Positions 7,864-16,235 of a stretch of 36,056 bases of DNA are shown in pieces. A model generated the notes under the pieces. That model ran no database searches and was not told the origin of the DNA. It worked only from the letters and a program-made list of their open reading frames with translations. Source of the DNA: Streptomyces europaeiscabiei (GTDB lineage Bacteria > Actinomycetota > Actinomycetes > Streptomycetales > Streptomycetaceae); NCBI RefSeq assembly GCF_001550375.1, contig NZ_LRTR01000922.1, positions 1 to 36,056 of the forward strand, written 5' to 3'. Both the position numbers and the translations under genes were made by a program. The number at the start of each line of letters is the position of its first letter. Within the stretch, counting starts at the first letter, position 1.

Positions 7864-8798
7864 TGATCGTGCGGCGTAAGGGTGCGCTCGGCGGTGGAGG
7901 CCACGACGTGGAGAAGGCTCTCGACGAGCTCTACGCCACGCCGCCACCGGAATTCGTCTCCCGCCGCGAGGAGCTGACCGCTCGGGCCAAGGCGGACGGA
8001 CGCGTGGAGGACGCACATCGGATCCACGCCGCCCGCCGCCCCTCCCTCGCCGCCTGGACAGCGAACCTGCTGCTGCACTCCCAGCCCGCGGAGAGCCGAC
8101 GGTTCCTGGAACTGGGGCGTGCACTGCGGGAGGCCTACGAAACCCTGGATGCCGACGGGATCAAGGAGCTGTCCGAGCAGCGGCGGAGAATCGTCCACGC
8201 GATGTCGCGGCAGGCTGCCGAGCTCGCCGCCGAGGCCGGACACCGGCTGTCGGACACGGTGCAGCGAGACGTCGAGTCCACCCTGCGTGCCGTGCTCGCC
8301 GACCAGGACGCTGCCGACCGGTGGGCCACCGGCCGTCTGGAGAGCGCCCTCACCCCGCCGGTGGACTTTCCCAGCGGTACGACCGCGACGGCCGGCACAC
8401 CCCGCGAGCCCACCCACGCGCCGGCCGCGCCTACTCCGACGCGGTCTCGCGCCAAGGACGAGGTCGCCGAGCGACGCCGCCAGAAGCAGGAGCAGCTCGG
8501 TCGGGCCCGTGAGGCGGCACAGGCCGCCGACCAGCAGCTGCGCGAGCTGCGCGCCGCGCAGGCGGACGCGGACACGCTGCTGGAGCGGGCGCGCGACCGG
8601 CACGACCGGGCCGGAAGAGACGTGTCCGCCGCCGAGCGGCAGCTGCGGCAGGCACGCGAGGACCTTCAGCGGGCGGACCAGGATCAGCAGGAAGCGGAGA
8701 AACAGCGCGAGACGGCCGCCGACGCCGCGTCCAGAGCTGAACAGGCAGCCCGCGAGGCCGCCCGGGAGGTTAAACGCCTGTCCGGGCGCGTCAGGTAG
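7863..8798 (+). CDS. Conserved actinobacterial coiled-coil protein of unknown function
   Basis: 311 aa. Residues 10-70 carry a recognisable conserved start: ALDELYATPPPEFVSRREEL followed by IHAARRPSLAAWTANLL. That is found in many actinobacterial hypothetical proteins. A Pro/Thr/Ala linker lies at about 175-205. From about 205 to the end there is an uninterrupted Gln/Glu/Arg/Ala-rich coiled coil (heptads of the type QLRELRAAQADADTLLERARDR). No membrane segment or catalytic motif is visible. A structural or scaffold role is possible but not shown. The start ATG lies just past the broken oxidoreductase. A stop-free antisense frame is a codon-bias shadow. Confidence 0.85.
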   Translation: MIVRRKGALGGGGHDVEKALDELYATPPPEFVSRREELTARAKADGRVEDAHRIHAARRPSLAAWTANLLLHSQPAESRRFLELGRALREAYETLDADGIKELSEQRRRIVHAMSRQAAELAAEAGHRLSDTVQRDVESTLRAVLADQDAADRWATGRLESALTPPVDFPSGTTATAGTPREPTHAPAAPTPTRSRAKDEVAERRRQKQEQLGRAREAAQAADQQLRELRAAQADADTLLERARDRHDRAGRDVSAAERQLRQAREDLQRADQDQQEAEKQRETAADAASRAEQAAREAAREVKRLSGRVR

Positions 8799-9086
8799 CG
8801 GACAGGCACCCTGTTCGACGGCAGGCCGCTGGTTCACCTCCGCCCATCCGCTCTCATCGGCGCCGTGGTCGGGGGAGCACTGTCTCCTGCCGTCACCGGC
8901 GGGCCCCTACGGCCGGCAGCGCCCCTCCCCATACACCCTCCCGGGCCCGGCCCACATTCGAGGACTCTGCCTCCGTCGGTCTCGGCCGAGTCCCGCTGGG
9001 CCCTGCGTTCGGCTGGCTCGTGACGCGGTCAGGGCTCGGCCGGTGGTGGGCCATCGCCGCCCCGCGATCCGTCGCCGTACCCCGTG

Positions 9087-9935
9087 CTACGCGGGCGCTG
9101 CAGCCGTGAAGGCGTCCGCGTGCCGCGCAGTCCACTGGGCGAAAGTGCGGGCCGGGTTGCCGGTGACCTTCTCCACGGTGTCGACGACGGTACGGCCCAC
9201 CTCCGGAGTGTTCCCGTACGTCTCCAGGAGAAAGCCGATGACGGCATCCGGGTGTCCCGCCGCCCGCCATTGCGCGACGGCCTCGTCCTCGGCGAGTTCG
9301 GTCAGGGCGATCTCCTGGCCCCGGGCGGCAGCGATCGCCGCCACCTTGTCGCCGACGGTCAGCAGCTCCGGGCCGGTGATCACGTACTCCTGACCCGCGT
9401 GGCCGTCCTCGGTGAGCGCGACCGCGGCGACGGCACCGATGTCGCCTTCGTGGACCATGGCGCTCAGCCGGGAGACGAACGGTTCGCGGACTTCGCCCGA
9501 GGCCACGATCCCGTCCGCCCACTCAAGGGCGTTCGCCATGAACTCGACCGGCATGAGCACGGTCCAGTCCACACCGTCGTCGGCGCGCACCGCGTCCTCC
9601 AGCGGGGACGGCCCGCCGCCGTGCAGCACCGTGATCCGGCGTACGCCGGCCGCGCGGGCCAGCTTCAGGATGTGCGGGCCGGTTTCCAGCGGGGCGAAGT
9701 AGGCCCCGCCGAAGGTGATCAGGTGGACGCCGGTGACGCCTTCCAGTGCCGGGATCAGGCTGTCGGGTTCGGCCAGGTCGCCCTGGACGACCTCTGCTTC
9801 GGGCGGGAGAGCCGCCTTCGACGCGTCCCGGGTGAGGGCACGGACCGCGTGGCCACGGGCGAGAAGTTCGGCGACGACCTGACGGCCCACGGTTCCGGTG
9901 GCACCGGTGACAAGTATCTTCCGCGTCTGTGTCAT
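9087..9935 (-). CDS. NmrA-like / atypical SDR NAD(P)-binding protein
   Basis: 282 aa. The N-terminus ILVTGATGTVGRQVVAELL carries the GxxGxxG dinucleotide-binding motif, followed by VRALTRD (an Arg at the end of strand 2 that favours NADPH), VVQGDLAEPDSL and a C-terminal YVITGPELLTVGDKVAAIA segment typical of NmrA-type proteins. It lacks the YxxxK catalytic pair in the usual place, so it may be a redox sensor or a quinone-reductase-like enzyme. It is divergent from nsrR with a 148-bp shared promoter region. Whether it belongs to the NO response is unknown. Confidence 0.9.
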   Translation of the reverse strand: MTQTRKILVTGATGTVGRQVVAELLARGHAVRALTRDASKAALPPEAEVVQGDLAEPDSLIPALEGVTGVHLITFGGAYFAPLETGPHILKLARAAGVRRITVLHGGGPSPLEDAVRADDGVDWTVLMPVEFMANALEWADGIVASGEVREPFVSRLSAMVHEGDIGAVAAVALTEDGHAGQEYVITGPELLTVGDKVAAIAAARGQEIALTELAEDEAVAQWRAAGHPDAVIGFLLETYGNTPEVGRTVVDTVEKVTGNPARTFAQWTARHADAFTAAAPA

Positions 9936-10044
9936 GACACGACCGTAGGGAACCTTGCGGTCAACTTCTGTCCGTAAGGCCTGAGTTCACCAGCGGCGGC
10001 AGCCGTTCGGTGACGTGACGACGAGACGTACGCCACCTTTCCCT

Positions 10045-10077
10045 AAATACGCATCCTTGATGCAACATTGCTAGACT
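10045..10077 (+). promoter_or_regulatory. nsrR promoter with NsrR-type operator; leaderless start predicted
   Basis: AATACGCAT (10046-10054) and ATGCAACATT (10060-10069) form an imperfect inverted repeat, followed by a -10 hexamer TAGACT at 10072-10077. The nsrR GTG is at 10084, only six bases beyond the -10, so transcription should start at or next to the start codon and the mRNA would be leaderless. No Shine-Dalgarno is seen. The half-site AAATaCGCATCC (10045-10056) recurs as AAATtCGCATCC in the hmp promoter. Confidence 0.65.
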
Positions 10078-10083
10078 GCCTCC

Positions 10084-10524
10084 GTGAGGCTGACCAGATA
10101 CACGGATCTCGCACTTCGTGCAGTGATGCGCCTGGCCGTCGTGGACAGCGAGGAGTTGCTGACCACGAGGCAGATCGCCGCGCCCATGAACGTCCCCTAT
10201 ACACACATGGCGAAGGCCATCGCACAGTTGCAGCACCTGGGGGTGATCGAGGCGCGGCGTGGGCGCAACGGTGGGCTGACCCTCACCGACGCGGGCCGGC
10301 GCACCCCGGTGGGGGACCTGGTCAGGACACTGGAGGGGGACCGGGAAGCCGTGACGTGCGAGGGCGACACCCCCTGCCCCCTCGCAGGCGCCTGCCGGCT
10401 GCGGCGGGCACTGCGGGAGGCACAGGAGGCGTTCTACTCCTCGCTGAACGGCGTGACCGCGGCCGATCTGGTGAGGTCCCCGACGGGGCCGATCCTGCTG
10501 ACACTGGGCGCTCCCCCGGGCTGA
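10084..10524 (+). CDS. nsrR: Rrf2-family nitric-oxide-sensing repressor NsrR
   Basis: 146 aa. The winged-helix start MRLTRYTDLALRAVMRLA and the recognition helix region MNVPYTHMAKAIAQLQHLGVIEARRGRNGG are classic Rrf2/NsrR. Cys92, Cys98 and Cys104 (TCEGDTPCPLAGAC) are placed as the three cluster ligands of Streptomyces coelicolor NsrR, and Asp8 matches its fourth ligand. It should carry a [4Fe-4S] cluster that reacts with NO and so releases DNA. The neighbouring hmp and truncated haemoglobin genes support this over IscR or RirA. It starts with GTG, probably on a leaderless transcript, and is likely autoregulated. Confidence 0.93.
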   Translation: MRLTRYTDLALRAVMRLAVVDSEELLTTRQIAAPMNVPYTHMAKAIAQLQHLGVIEARRGRNGGLTLTDAGRRTPVGDLVRTLEGDREAVTCEGDTPCPLAGACRLRRALREAQEAFYSSLNGVTAADLVRSPTGPILLTLGAPPG

Positions 10525-10620
10525 CCACCCACCGTTCGGCTACAGCGCGGGCCGCAACACCCTCACCGCTTCACACTGTTGGATCGCGACCATCGAGCAT
10601 CGAGCAGAGGCTGCGACCAA

Positions 10621-10644
10621 AAATTCGCATCCAGAATACTAATT
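10621..10644 (+). promoter_or_regulatory. hmp promoter operator (NsrR-type inverted repeat)
   Basis: AATTCGCAT (10622-10630) and ATACTAATT (10636-10644) are an inverted repeat matching at 7 of 9 positions. AAATTCGCATCC (10621-10632) matches the nsrR operator half-site at 11 of 12 bases. A -10-like AATACT lies inside the right arm (10635-10640), so a bound repressor would cover the promoter. Confidence 0.65.
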
Positions 10645-10674
10645 CAACCGAACATCGATCCAGGAGTGTGTCTG

Positions 10675-11880
10675 ATGCTTTCTGCGCAGTCAGCCCCCGT
10701 CGTACGGGCGACGCTTCCCGTGGTGGGAGCCTCACTGACCACCATCACGGAGCTGTTCTACCGGCGGATGTTCGAGGAGCGTCCGGAGCTGCTGCGGAAT
10801 CTGTTCAACCGGACCAACCAGGCCACCGGCGCCCAGCGCGAGGCGTTGGCCGGCTCGGTGGCGGCCTTCGCCACCCTGCTGGTCGAACGGCCCGACGAAC
10901 GCCCCGACGCCGTCCTCGCGCGCATCGCCCACAAACACGTCTCGCTCGGTATCACCGCCGACAAGTACCCGCTGGTCGGACGCCACCTGCTCGCAGCGGT
11001 CGCCGAGGTCCTCGGTGATGCCGTCACCCCCGAGGTCTGCGCCGCCTGGGACGAGGTCTACTGGCTGATGGCCAACGCCCTGATCGCCATGGAGGCCCGG
11101 CTGTACGCCGAGGCCGGCGTGGAGAACGGTGACGTGTGGCGGCGCATGGAGATCGCCGAGCGGCACCAGGAGTCCGCCGAGGCCGTCTCCCTGGTCCTGT
11201 GCCGGACCGACGGCCGGCCCACCGCTCCCTTCCGGCCCGGACAGTACGTCAGCGTTCGCGTGGAACTACCCGACGGCGCCCATCAGATCCGCCAGTACAG
11301 CCTGTCCACCGCACCGGATCTCAAGACCTGGCGCATCACCGTCAAGCGCGAGACGGCCGCCGACGGCACGGTCCCCGACGGGGAGGTCTCGTCGTGGCTG
11401 CACGCCCATGCGGAGGTGGGTGACATCCTTGACGTCTCGCTGCCCGCCGGTGACCTCGTGCTGCCCGAGGCCGACACCCCCCTCCTGCTCGCCTCCGCGG
11501 GCATCGGTATCACCCCCATGCTCTCGATGCTCGACCATCTCGCCCTCACGTCCTCCTCGCGTCCCGTCACCGTCGTCCATGCAGACCGCTCGCCCCACGA
11601 CCACGTCCACCGTGACGAACAGGCGGACCTCGTCAGTCGTCTGACCAGGGCAGATCTTCACCTGTGGTACGAGAACGACGCCCACCGCTCCCCCGGCACC
11701 CGCGTCCTCGCCGGCCGCGCCACACTCGACCACCTCACCCCTGCCCCCGACACCACCGCCTACCTCTGCGGACCGTTGCCCTTCATGCGCCTGGTGCGGG
11801 GCGAGTTGCTGGCCAAGGGGCTGCACCCTTCCGCCATCCACTACGAGGTCTTCGGGCCCGACCTCTGGCTCGACAAGTAG
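10675..11880 (+). CDS. hmp: Flavohaemoglobin, nitric oxide dioxygenase
   Basis: 401 aa, full length. It converts NO with O2 and NAD(P)H to nitrate in the cytosol. The globin domain (1-140) has Tyr29 (B10), a Gln at the E7 position (Q54) and the proximal His in IAHKH (H88). The ferredoxin-reductase-like FAD domain has RQYSLS, and the NAD domain has SAGIGITPMLSML and AYLCGPLPFM. The ATG at 10675 follows AGGAGTG. The frame is open further upstream, but that part covers the operator and is not globin-like. It lies 150 bp downstream of nsrR with its own matching operator, so NO should induce it by relieving NsrR. The last residues (HYEVFGPDLW) match the family end. Confidence 0.96.
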   Translation: MLSAQSAPVVRATLPVVGASLTTITELFYRRMFEERPELLRNLFNRTNQATGAQREALAGSVAAFATLLVERPDERPDAVLARIAHKHVSLGITADKYPLVGRHLLAAVAEVLGDAVTPEVCAAWDEVYWLMANALIAMEARLYAEAGVENGDVWRRMEIAERHQESAEAVSLVLCRTDGRPTAPFRPGQYVSVRVELPDGAHQIRQYSLSTAPDLKTWRITVKRETAADGTVPDGEVSSWLHAHAEVGDILDVSLPAGDLVLPEADTPLLLASAGIGITPMLSMLDHLALTSSSRPVTVVHADRSPHDHVHRDEQADLVSRLTRADLHLWYENDAHRSPGTRVLAGRATLDHLTPAPDTTAYLCGPLPFMRLVRGELLAKGLHPSAIHYEVFGPDLWLDK

Positions 11881-11994
11881 GCGGGGAACGGTGCTGACGA
11901 CATCGTCCGTCGCCATGTACGCCGTCGGAGAAGTCCCGCATCCGGCGGCGCCGGTGGGGGCCGCATTCGTTGCCGGACGACGCGGAGGATCCGC

Positions 11995-12477
11995 ATGACC
12001 CACGACGACCGGCGGCAGTCGCCCGCCGCACCGGGGCAGCTTCCCGACATCCGCGACCGCCAGGACGTGGAGGGACTGGTGAAATCGTTCTACGACGAGG
12101 TCCTCGGCGACCCCCTCATCGGTCGGCTGTTCACAGAGGTGGCGCGTGTCGACATGGCCACCCATCTGCCCGTCATGGCCGACTTCTGGGAGAGCGCCCT
12201 CCTCACCCCGGGCGTCTACCGCCGCAACGCCCTCCGCTCGCACCGCGACCTGCACGCCAAGAGCCCGCTGCGCGCCGAGTACTTCGAACGCTGGCTGGAG
12301 CTGTGGACCGCAACCGTAGGTCGGCGGCACGCGGGTCCGGTGTCCGACCGGGCGGTCGCCAAAGCGCAGGCCGTGGCCGGGGCCCTGCTGCACAACACGG
12401 CCGGCGACGGACGGCCCCGCCCCGGTCGTGGCCCTGTCTTCGTCGACATCGAACCGCCGATGAGAAGCACGTCATAG
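11995..12477 (+). CDS. Group III truncated haemoglobin
   Basis: 160 aa, longer than the roughly 130-residue core because of an 18-residue N-terminal and a 25-residue C-terminal tail. The 2-on-2 globin fold shows IRDRQDVEGLVKSFYDEVLGDPLIG with B10 Tyr33, HLPVMADFWES (E7 His57 and Trp65) and NALRSHRDLHAKSPL with proximal His87. The full pattern is that of group III (trHbP) proteins, which bind O2 or NO; physiological roles are little known. The ATG follows GGAGG. It sits 114 bp after hmp on the same strand, so NO or redox handling is the likely context. I see no second NsrR-like operator in the gap, so it may be read through from hmp. Confidence 0.92.
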   Translation: MTHDDRRQSPAAPGQLPDIRDRQDVEGLVKSFYDEVLGDPLIGRLFTEVARVDMATHLPVMADFWESALLTPGVYRRNALRSHRDLHAKSPLRAEYFERWLELWTATVGRRHAGPVSDRAVAKAQAVAGALLHNTAGDGRPRPGRGPVFVDIEPPMRSTS

Positions 12478-12520
12478 CCGTCTTCGTCACCGAGGGGCGT
12501 GACCGGCACGGGGAGGCGAT

Positions 12521-12669
12521 GGGCTGCGCGGGATCGAAGCCGCCGAGGCCGACGTCGATGTCCTCTCGGTCGGAAAGCGCCCCAAGAAGGACACCCGTAC
12601 GGCCCTCACCGCCGGAGGGATCAACGCGGGCCCGGCCACCCTGGACCCCGAGGACCTCGACGAACGGGT
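12521..12669 (+). pseudogene. Scrap of succinate dehydrogenase/fumarate reductase-type flavoprotein
   Basis: About 50 codons in one frame read RGIEAAEADVDVLSVGKRP, then KKDTRTALTAGGINAG, then TLDPEDLDE. This matches the FAD-binding start of the FrdA/SdhA/L-aspartate oxidase superfamily (EAAEAG.DVLVV.K, then the AAGGINAALG loop and DPEDSWEQH). The preceding GxGxxG strand and everything after are missing. There is no start codon or ribosome site. It lies between the truncated haemoglobin and galU. Confidence 0.6.
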
Positions 12670-12825
12670 GGGGCCGGCCCTGACGTCCTGCGCCGGCTCG
12701 ATCAGGGACGGGCGCGTGGCGGCCGGGAAGTGCCTGGGTAGGCTTTCTCCCGGAGCCGCGCCACCGTGTGCGTCCGGGTCACCGTGCCAACCGGTACGGT
12801 GTGCCGCTCGACCAGGAGAGACGTG

Positions 12826-13728
12826 ATGTCACCGACGATTCGCAGGGCTGTGATCCCCGCCGCCGGCCTCGGTTCCCGTCTGCTGCCCCTGACGAAGGCG
12901 ACGCCCAAGGAGATGCTCCCGGTCGGCGACAAGCCGGTCATCGAGCACACCGTGCGCGAGCTGGTTGACTCCGGCATCACCGACATCACCATCGTCGTCT
13001 CCGGCGGCAAGAGCCTCATCCAGGACCACTTCCGCCCCAACCCCGCCCTCGTCGCCCAGCTGCGCGAAGACGGCAAGACAGCCTACGCGGACGCGGTGGA
13101 GGAGGTCGCGGAGCTGGCCCGCCGGGGCCACATCACCTACCTCGACCAGTACGGCCCGTACGGCAACGGCACCCCGGTGCTCAACGCCGCCCGCGCCTTC
13201 GGCGACGAGCCGGTGCTGGTGCTCTGGCCCGACGACGTCTTCGTGGCCGAGGTGCCCCGCGCCCAGCAGCTGATCCGCGCGTACGAGCAGACCGGCTGCC
13301 CGGTGCTGGCCCTCCTGCCGATGGACCCCACCGAATCCCAGCGCTACGGCGTGCCCATCGTCAAGGAGGACCTCGGCGACGGCCAGCTGCGCATCACCGG
13401 CCTGGTCGAGAAGCCCGAGCCCGCCGCCGCGCCCTCGGCGTACGCGGCCATCGGCGGTTACGTCGTCACCCCCGGCATCATCGACGAACTGCGCGAGCAG
13501 ACCCGGCGCTGGTACGAACACAGGACCGGCGAGGTCTACCTGACCGACGCCATCAACGCCTACGCCACCACCCGCGCGGTGTACGGGCAGGTCATCAAGG
13601 GCCGCTGGTACGACACCGGCAACCCGGCCGACTACCTGGTCGCCCAGATGGCCTTCGCCCTCGCCCACCCGGAGTACGGCCCCCTCGTGCGCGGCCTGGT
13701 CAACGGCCTCGACGCCGCCGCGGACTAG
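12826..13728 (+). CDS. galU: UTP-glucose-1-phosphate uridylyltransferase
   Basis: 300 aa, the normal length. It makes UDP-glucose from UTP and glucose-1-phosphate for cell-wall, glycan and osmolyte synthesis, in the cytosol. AVIPAAGLGSRLLPLTKATPKEMLPVGDKP is the nucleotide-binding signature, with the catalytic Arg and Lys in the SRLLPLTK segment. Also present are VLVLWPDDVF (metal-binding Asp), GLVEKPEP (sugar-phosphate-binding Glu-Lys), IGGYVVTP and the C-terminal KGRWYDTGNPADYL. The ATG at 12826 follows AGGAGAG; a GTG one codon earlier is possible but worse spaced. Streptomycetes usually carry a housekeeping galU elsewhere, so this may be a paralogue. Confidence 0.95.
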   Translation: MSPTIRRAVIPAAGLGSRLLPLTKATPKEMLPVGDKPVIEHTVRELVDSGITDITIVVSGGKSLIQDHFRPNPALVAQLREDGKTAYADAVEEVAELARRGHITYLDQYGPYGNGTPVLNAARAFGDEPVLVLWPDDVFVAEVPRAQQLIRAYEQTGCPVLALLPMDPTESQRYGVPIVKEDLGDGQLRITGLVEKPEPAAAPSAYAAIGGYVVTPGIIDELREQTRRWYEHRTGEVYLTDAINAYATTRAVYGQVIKGRWYDTGNPADYLVAQMAFALAHPEYGPLVRGLVNGLDAAAD

Positions 13729-13729
13729 G

Positions 13730-13746
13730 CCAGGGCAAAAGCCTGG
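13730..13746 (+). terminator. Possible galU terminator hairpin
   Basis: CCAGG(G)C-AAAA-GCCTGG forms a 6-bp stem with one bulged G directly after the galU stop codon. There is no U-tract, as usual in streptomycetes. Confidence 0.35.
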
Positions 13747-14093
13747 GCCGGGCCTTGGCCCCTCTGCGAGCCGGAGCCGGCGCCAGCTCCTCCCGGACGG
13801 GGACCCCCTGGCCGCAGAACGCTTCGAGTGATCGGCGTCATCGCCGTCATCGTGCCTCTCGGTCGGCGCCCGAGTCGGACGCGGCGCTGTGCGTGCACCG
13901 GAGGACGGATGCCCGTCGGCGATGAGCCGGCGAAGGGACGGCGAAGGGGCGAGCGCCCCGCACGGTGAGGCCGGATGTCAGACGCGCGTCGCCCTGCTGG
14001 CGTAGCGCCCAACTGGCCCAGAAAGACGTCGACTTCGCCTTCCAGGGCAGCGGCGAACATCCCGGCGTGGCATTGGCGGTCCTGTCATATCTC
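13747..14093. other. Non-coding gap between galU and the GH5 gene
   Basis: About 350 bp without a convincing gene. A short minus-strand stretch (14060-13985) reads MFAAALEGEVDVFLGQLG, which faintly recalls IS256-type transposase N-termini (ALEAEV..YLG). It is too short to call. The rest is GC-rich with no clear structure. Confidence 0.45.
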
Positions 14094-14146
14094 TTGCAAA
14101 GGTCCGGACCAACTGCTAATTCCCTTTCTATTAGGAAAGTTTCCTA
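14094..14146 (+). promoter_or_regulatory. GH5 promoter with perfect TAGGAAA-G-TTTCCTA operator
   Basis: A -35-like TTGCAA (14094-14099), a 17-bp spacer containing the palindrome GGTCCGGACC (14101-14110), and a weak -10-like TAATTC at 14117-14122 precede a perfect 15-bp inverted repeat TAGGAAAGTTTCCTA at 14132-14146. The repeat sits at or just after the predicted transcription start, a good roadblock position. From memory, similar AGGAAA/TTTCCT palindromes occur before secreted carbohydrase genes in streptomycetes. It is not the CebR box (TGGGAGCGCTCCCA). Confidence 0.6.
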
Positions 14147-14168
14147 CCAGTCGGTGTCCCCCATGGAC

Positions 14169-14188
14169 CGATCGGCGACCGCCGATCG
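14169..14188 (+). repeat. Perfect 9-2-9 inverted repeat in the GH5 5' leader
   Basis: CGATCGGCG-AC-CGCCGATCG, 26 nt before the GH5 ATG and just upstream of its ribosome site (CAGGAG). It could be a second operator or an mRNA hairpin affecting translation or stability. Confidence 0.75.
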
Positions 14189-14214
14189 ATTTCACTGACC
14201 GCCAGGAGTCCCCC

Positions 14215-15288
14215 ATGAGACCGGCACGACCCGTTCCGCTCGTCGCCGTGCTGCTCCTTCTCGGCCTCGTCCTGACGCCAGGAACCGCACAGGCCGGCCG
14301 CACGGCCCCCACCCCCCTGCCCGCGACCACGACCACGACCAAGGCCCCGTCGGCAGTCACCCCGGTCGCTGCCAACGGACAGCTCGTCGTCTGCGGCACC
14401 AGGCTCTGCAACCAACGAGGAAAAACGATCCAGCTCCGTGGGATGAGCACGCACGGACTGCAGTGGTACAGCCAGTGCGTCACCAACGGCTCGCTCAACG
14501 CCCTCGCCACCGACTGGCGGGCCGACGTACTGCGGATCTCCATGTACGTCCAGGAGGGCGGCTACGAGACCGATCCGCGTCGCTTCACCGACCTGGTCCA
14601 CTCCGCCATCGAGCAGGCCACGGCCCACGGCATGTACGCCATCGTCGACTGGCACATGCTCGACCCGGGCGACCCGCACCACAACCTCGCCCGCGCCAGG
14701 ACCTTCTTCTCCGAGATCGCCCAGCGCCATCGCGACAAGAACAACCTGCTGTACGAGATCGCGAACGAGCCCAGCGGAGTGAGCTGGTCCCGCATCAAGA
14801 GCTACGCCGAACAGCTCATCCCTGTCATCAGGGCCAAGGACCCGAACACCCCGATCCTGGTCGGCACCCGCGCATGGTCCTCCCTCGGCGTGTCGGAGGG
14901 CTCCGGCGAGTCCGAGGTGGTCGACAACCAGGTGAACGCGGCCAACATCATGTACACGTTCCACTTCTACGCGTACTCGCACCGGGACGAGTACCTCCGG
15001 ACCCTGGCCCGCGCCGCCGACCGCCTACCCGTCTTCGTCACGGAGTTCGGCACCCAGAACTACGCGGGTGAGGGCGCGAACGACTTCGCCATGTCGCAGC
15101 GCTATCTCGATCTGCTGGCGGCCAAGAAGATCAGCTGGGTCAACTGGAACTTCTCCGACGACGGACGCACCGGCGCCGTCTTCAAGCCGGGGACGTGCGC
15201 CGACAACGGTTCGTGGACCGGCACGTCCTCCCTCAAGCCCGCGGGCGTCTGGATCCGCGACCGTATGAGGACGCCGGACGACTTCTGA
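14215..15288 (+). CDS. Secreted endo-beta-1,4-glucanase, glycoside hydrolase family 5
   Basis: 357 aa from an ATG at 14215 behind CAGGAG; the longer upstream frame covers the operator and is not real. It has a Sec signal peptide (MRPARP, hydrophobic run, cleavage after AQA at about residue 27) and a short Thr/Pro linker to about 50. The catalytic GH5 TIM barrel (about 52-350) starts GQLVVCGTRLCNQRGKTIQLRGMSTHGLQWY. YEIANEPSG gives acid/base Glu185, and FVTEFGTQN gives nucleophile Glu277; HFYAYSH and INWNFSDD-like WVNWNFSDD are also typical of subfamily 2. There is no carbohydrate-binding module. It would hydrolyse internal bonds of soluble or amorphous cellulose outside the cell. Expression is probably controlled by the palindrome at 14132. 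Confidence 0.93.
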   Translation: MRPARPVPLVAVLLLLGLVLTPGTAQAGRTAPTPLPATTTTTKAPSAVTPVAANGQLVVCGTRLCNQRGKTIQLRGMSTHGLQWYSQCVTNGSLNALATDWRADVLRISMYVQEGGYETDPRRFTDLVHSAIEQATAHGMYAIVDWHMLDPGDPHHNLARARTFFSEIAQRHRDKNNLLYEIANEPSGVSWSRIKSYAEQLIPVIRAKDPNTPILVGTRAWSSLGVSEGSGESEVVDNQVNAANIMYTFHFYAYSHRDEYLRTLARAADRLPVFVTEFGTQNYAGEGANDFAMSQRYLDLLAAKKISWVNWNFSDDGRTGAVFKPGTCADNGSWTGTSSLKPAGVWIRDRMRTPDDF

Positions 15289-15487
15289 CCGTGGACGAAA
15301 GATGCGAGGGGAGCCGCTCACCGCCCCACCGGCGAGGACGGAGGAGATACGCGCAATAGCCGCCACTTCGTAGCAGAGCGTGACGTTCAACACGGGGAGT
15401 GCGCATACGCTGCGTGTTCTGGCCCTGGCCCCGCTCCAGGGATCGTCGCTGTTTTTGGTGGCCGCTGTCGGGCGTGGGGCGGTTGGT

Positions 15488-16235
15488 GTGGCGTCGCCGG
15501 AGCGGACGGCGTATCCGAGGTTCAGGAAGCTGATCTCGGAACGGGAGTTGCGGGAGTTCTTCACGCCGTCGGCGGAGGATGCGGTGTGGGCGCGTGAGCG
15601 TACGCGTGACCGCCCGGGCCGGGTCTTGGCGCTGTTGGTGATGTTGAAGTCCGCGGCACGGCTGGGCCGTGTCCCCAAGGTTGGGGAGACACGCGAGGTG
15701 GTCGTGGCTCACCTGCGTGATCAGGCTGGACTCGCTGCGGGGACGGTGCCAGAGGCGGACTCCGGGCGGAGCGAGGAGCGCTGCCCGTCCGCCGTACGTG
15801 AACGCCTGGGGCTGAGGCACAAGCCGGGCGAGGCCCGGGCGGTCACGGAGGCGGCGATGTGGGTGGCTGCGCCGGTGAAGGCGCATACCGCGGACTTGGT
15901 GAACGTGGCGCTGGAGGAACTGGTCCGGCACAAGGGACGGCTGGAGATGCCGGCGTTCTCCACCCTGGACCGGATGGCTTCCCGAGTCCGCTCCGGGGTG
16001 GAGGCCTCGCAGTACAAGGCCATCGTCGCGCGGATGAGTGATGCGGCGCGGGAGCGGGTCGTGAGCATGCTGGAGGTCGTGGAGGACGAGTACCAGAGCC
16101 TGTTCGCGTGGATCAAGCAGCCCGCCCGGAGGGCGACGTGGTCGCGGTTCAGGGCGCATGCGGAGCGGACGGAGAGGGTGGACGGGCTGGGGGATGCCGT
16201 CTTCTGGGTGGGGAAGACACCGCCGGCGAAGGTGG
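15488..16235 (+). pseudogene. Tn3-family transposase, N-terminal DUF4158 part only
   Basis: About 250 codons from a likely GTG at 15488: ASPERTAYPRFRKLISEREL, then REFFTPSAEDAVWARERTRD and LGRVPKVGETREVVVAHLRDQ. This is the DUF4158 DNA-binding N-terminus of large Tn3-type transposases. It continues with TLDRMASRVRSGV and FRAHAERTERVDGLGDAVF to about KTPPAKVAA. The frame stays open further, but from about 16236 the DNA matches the reverse strand of a TetR gene instead. The whole C-terminal DDE domain (some 700 residues) is missing, so it cannot transpose. No terminal inverted repeat or resolvase is seen. Confidence 0.85.

Noticed and set aside
13985..14060. IS256-type transposase start on the minus strand
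   Set aside because: The likeness is limited to about 18 residues and breaks into Arg/Pro-rich sequence.
13975..14214. N-terminal extension of the GH5 enzyme
   Set aside because: It would bury the signal peptide and run over the promoter and operator; the ATG at 14215 has a ribosome site and starts a normal signal peptide.
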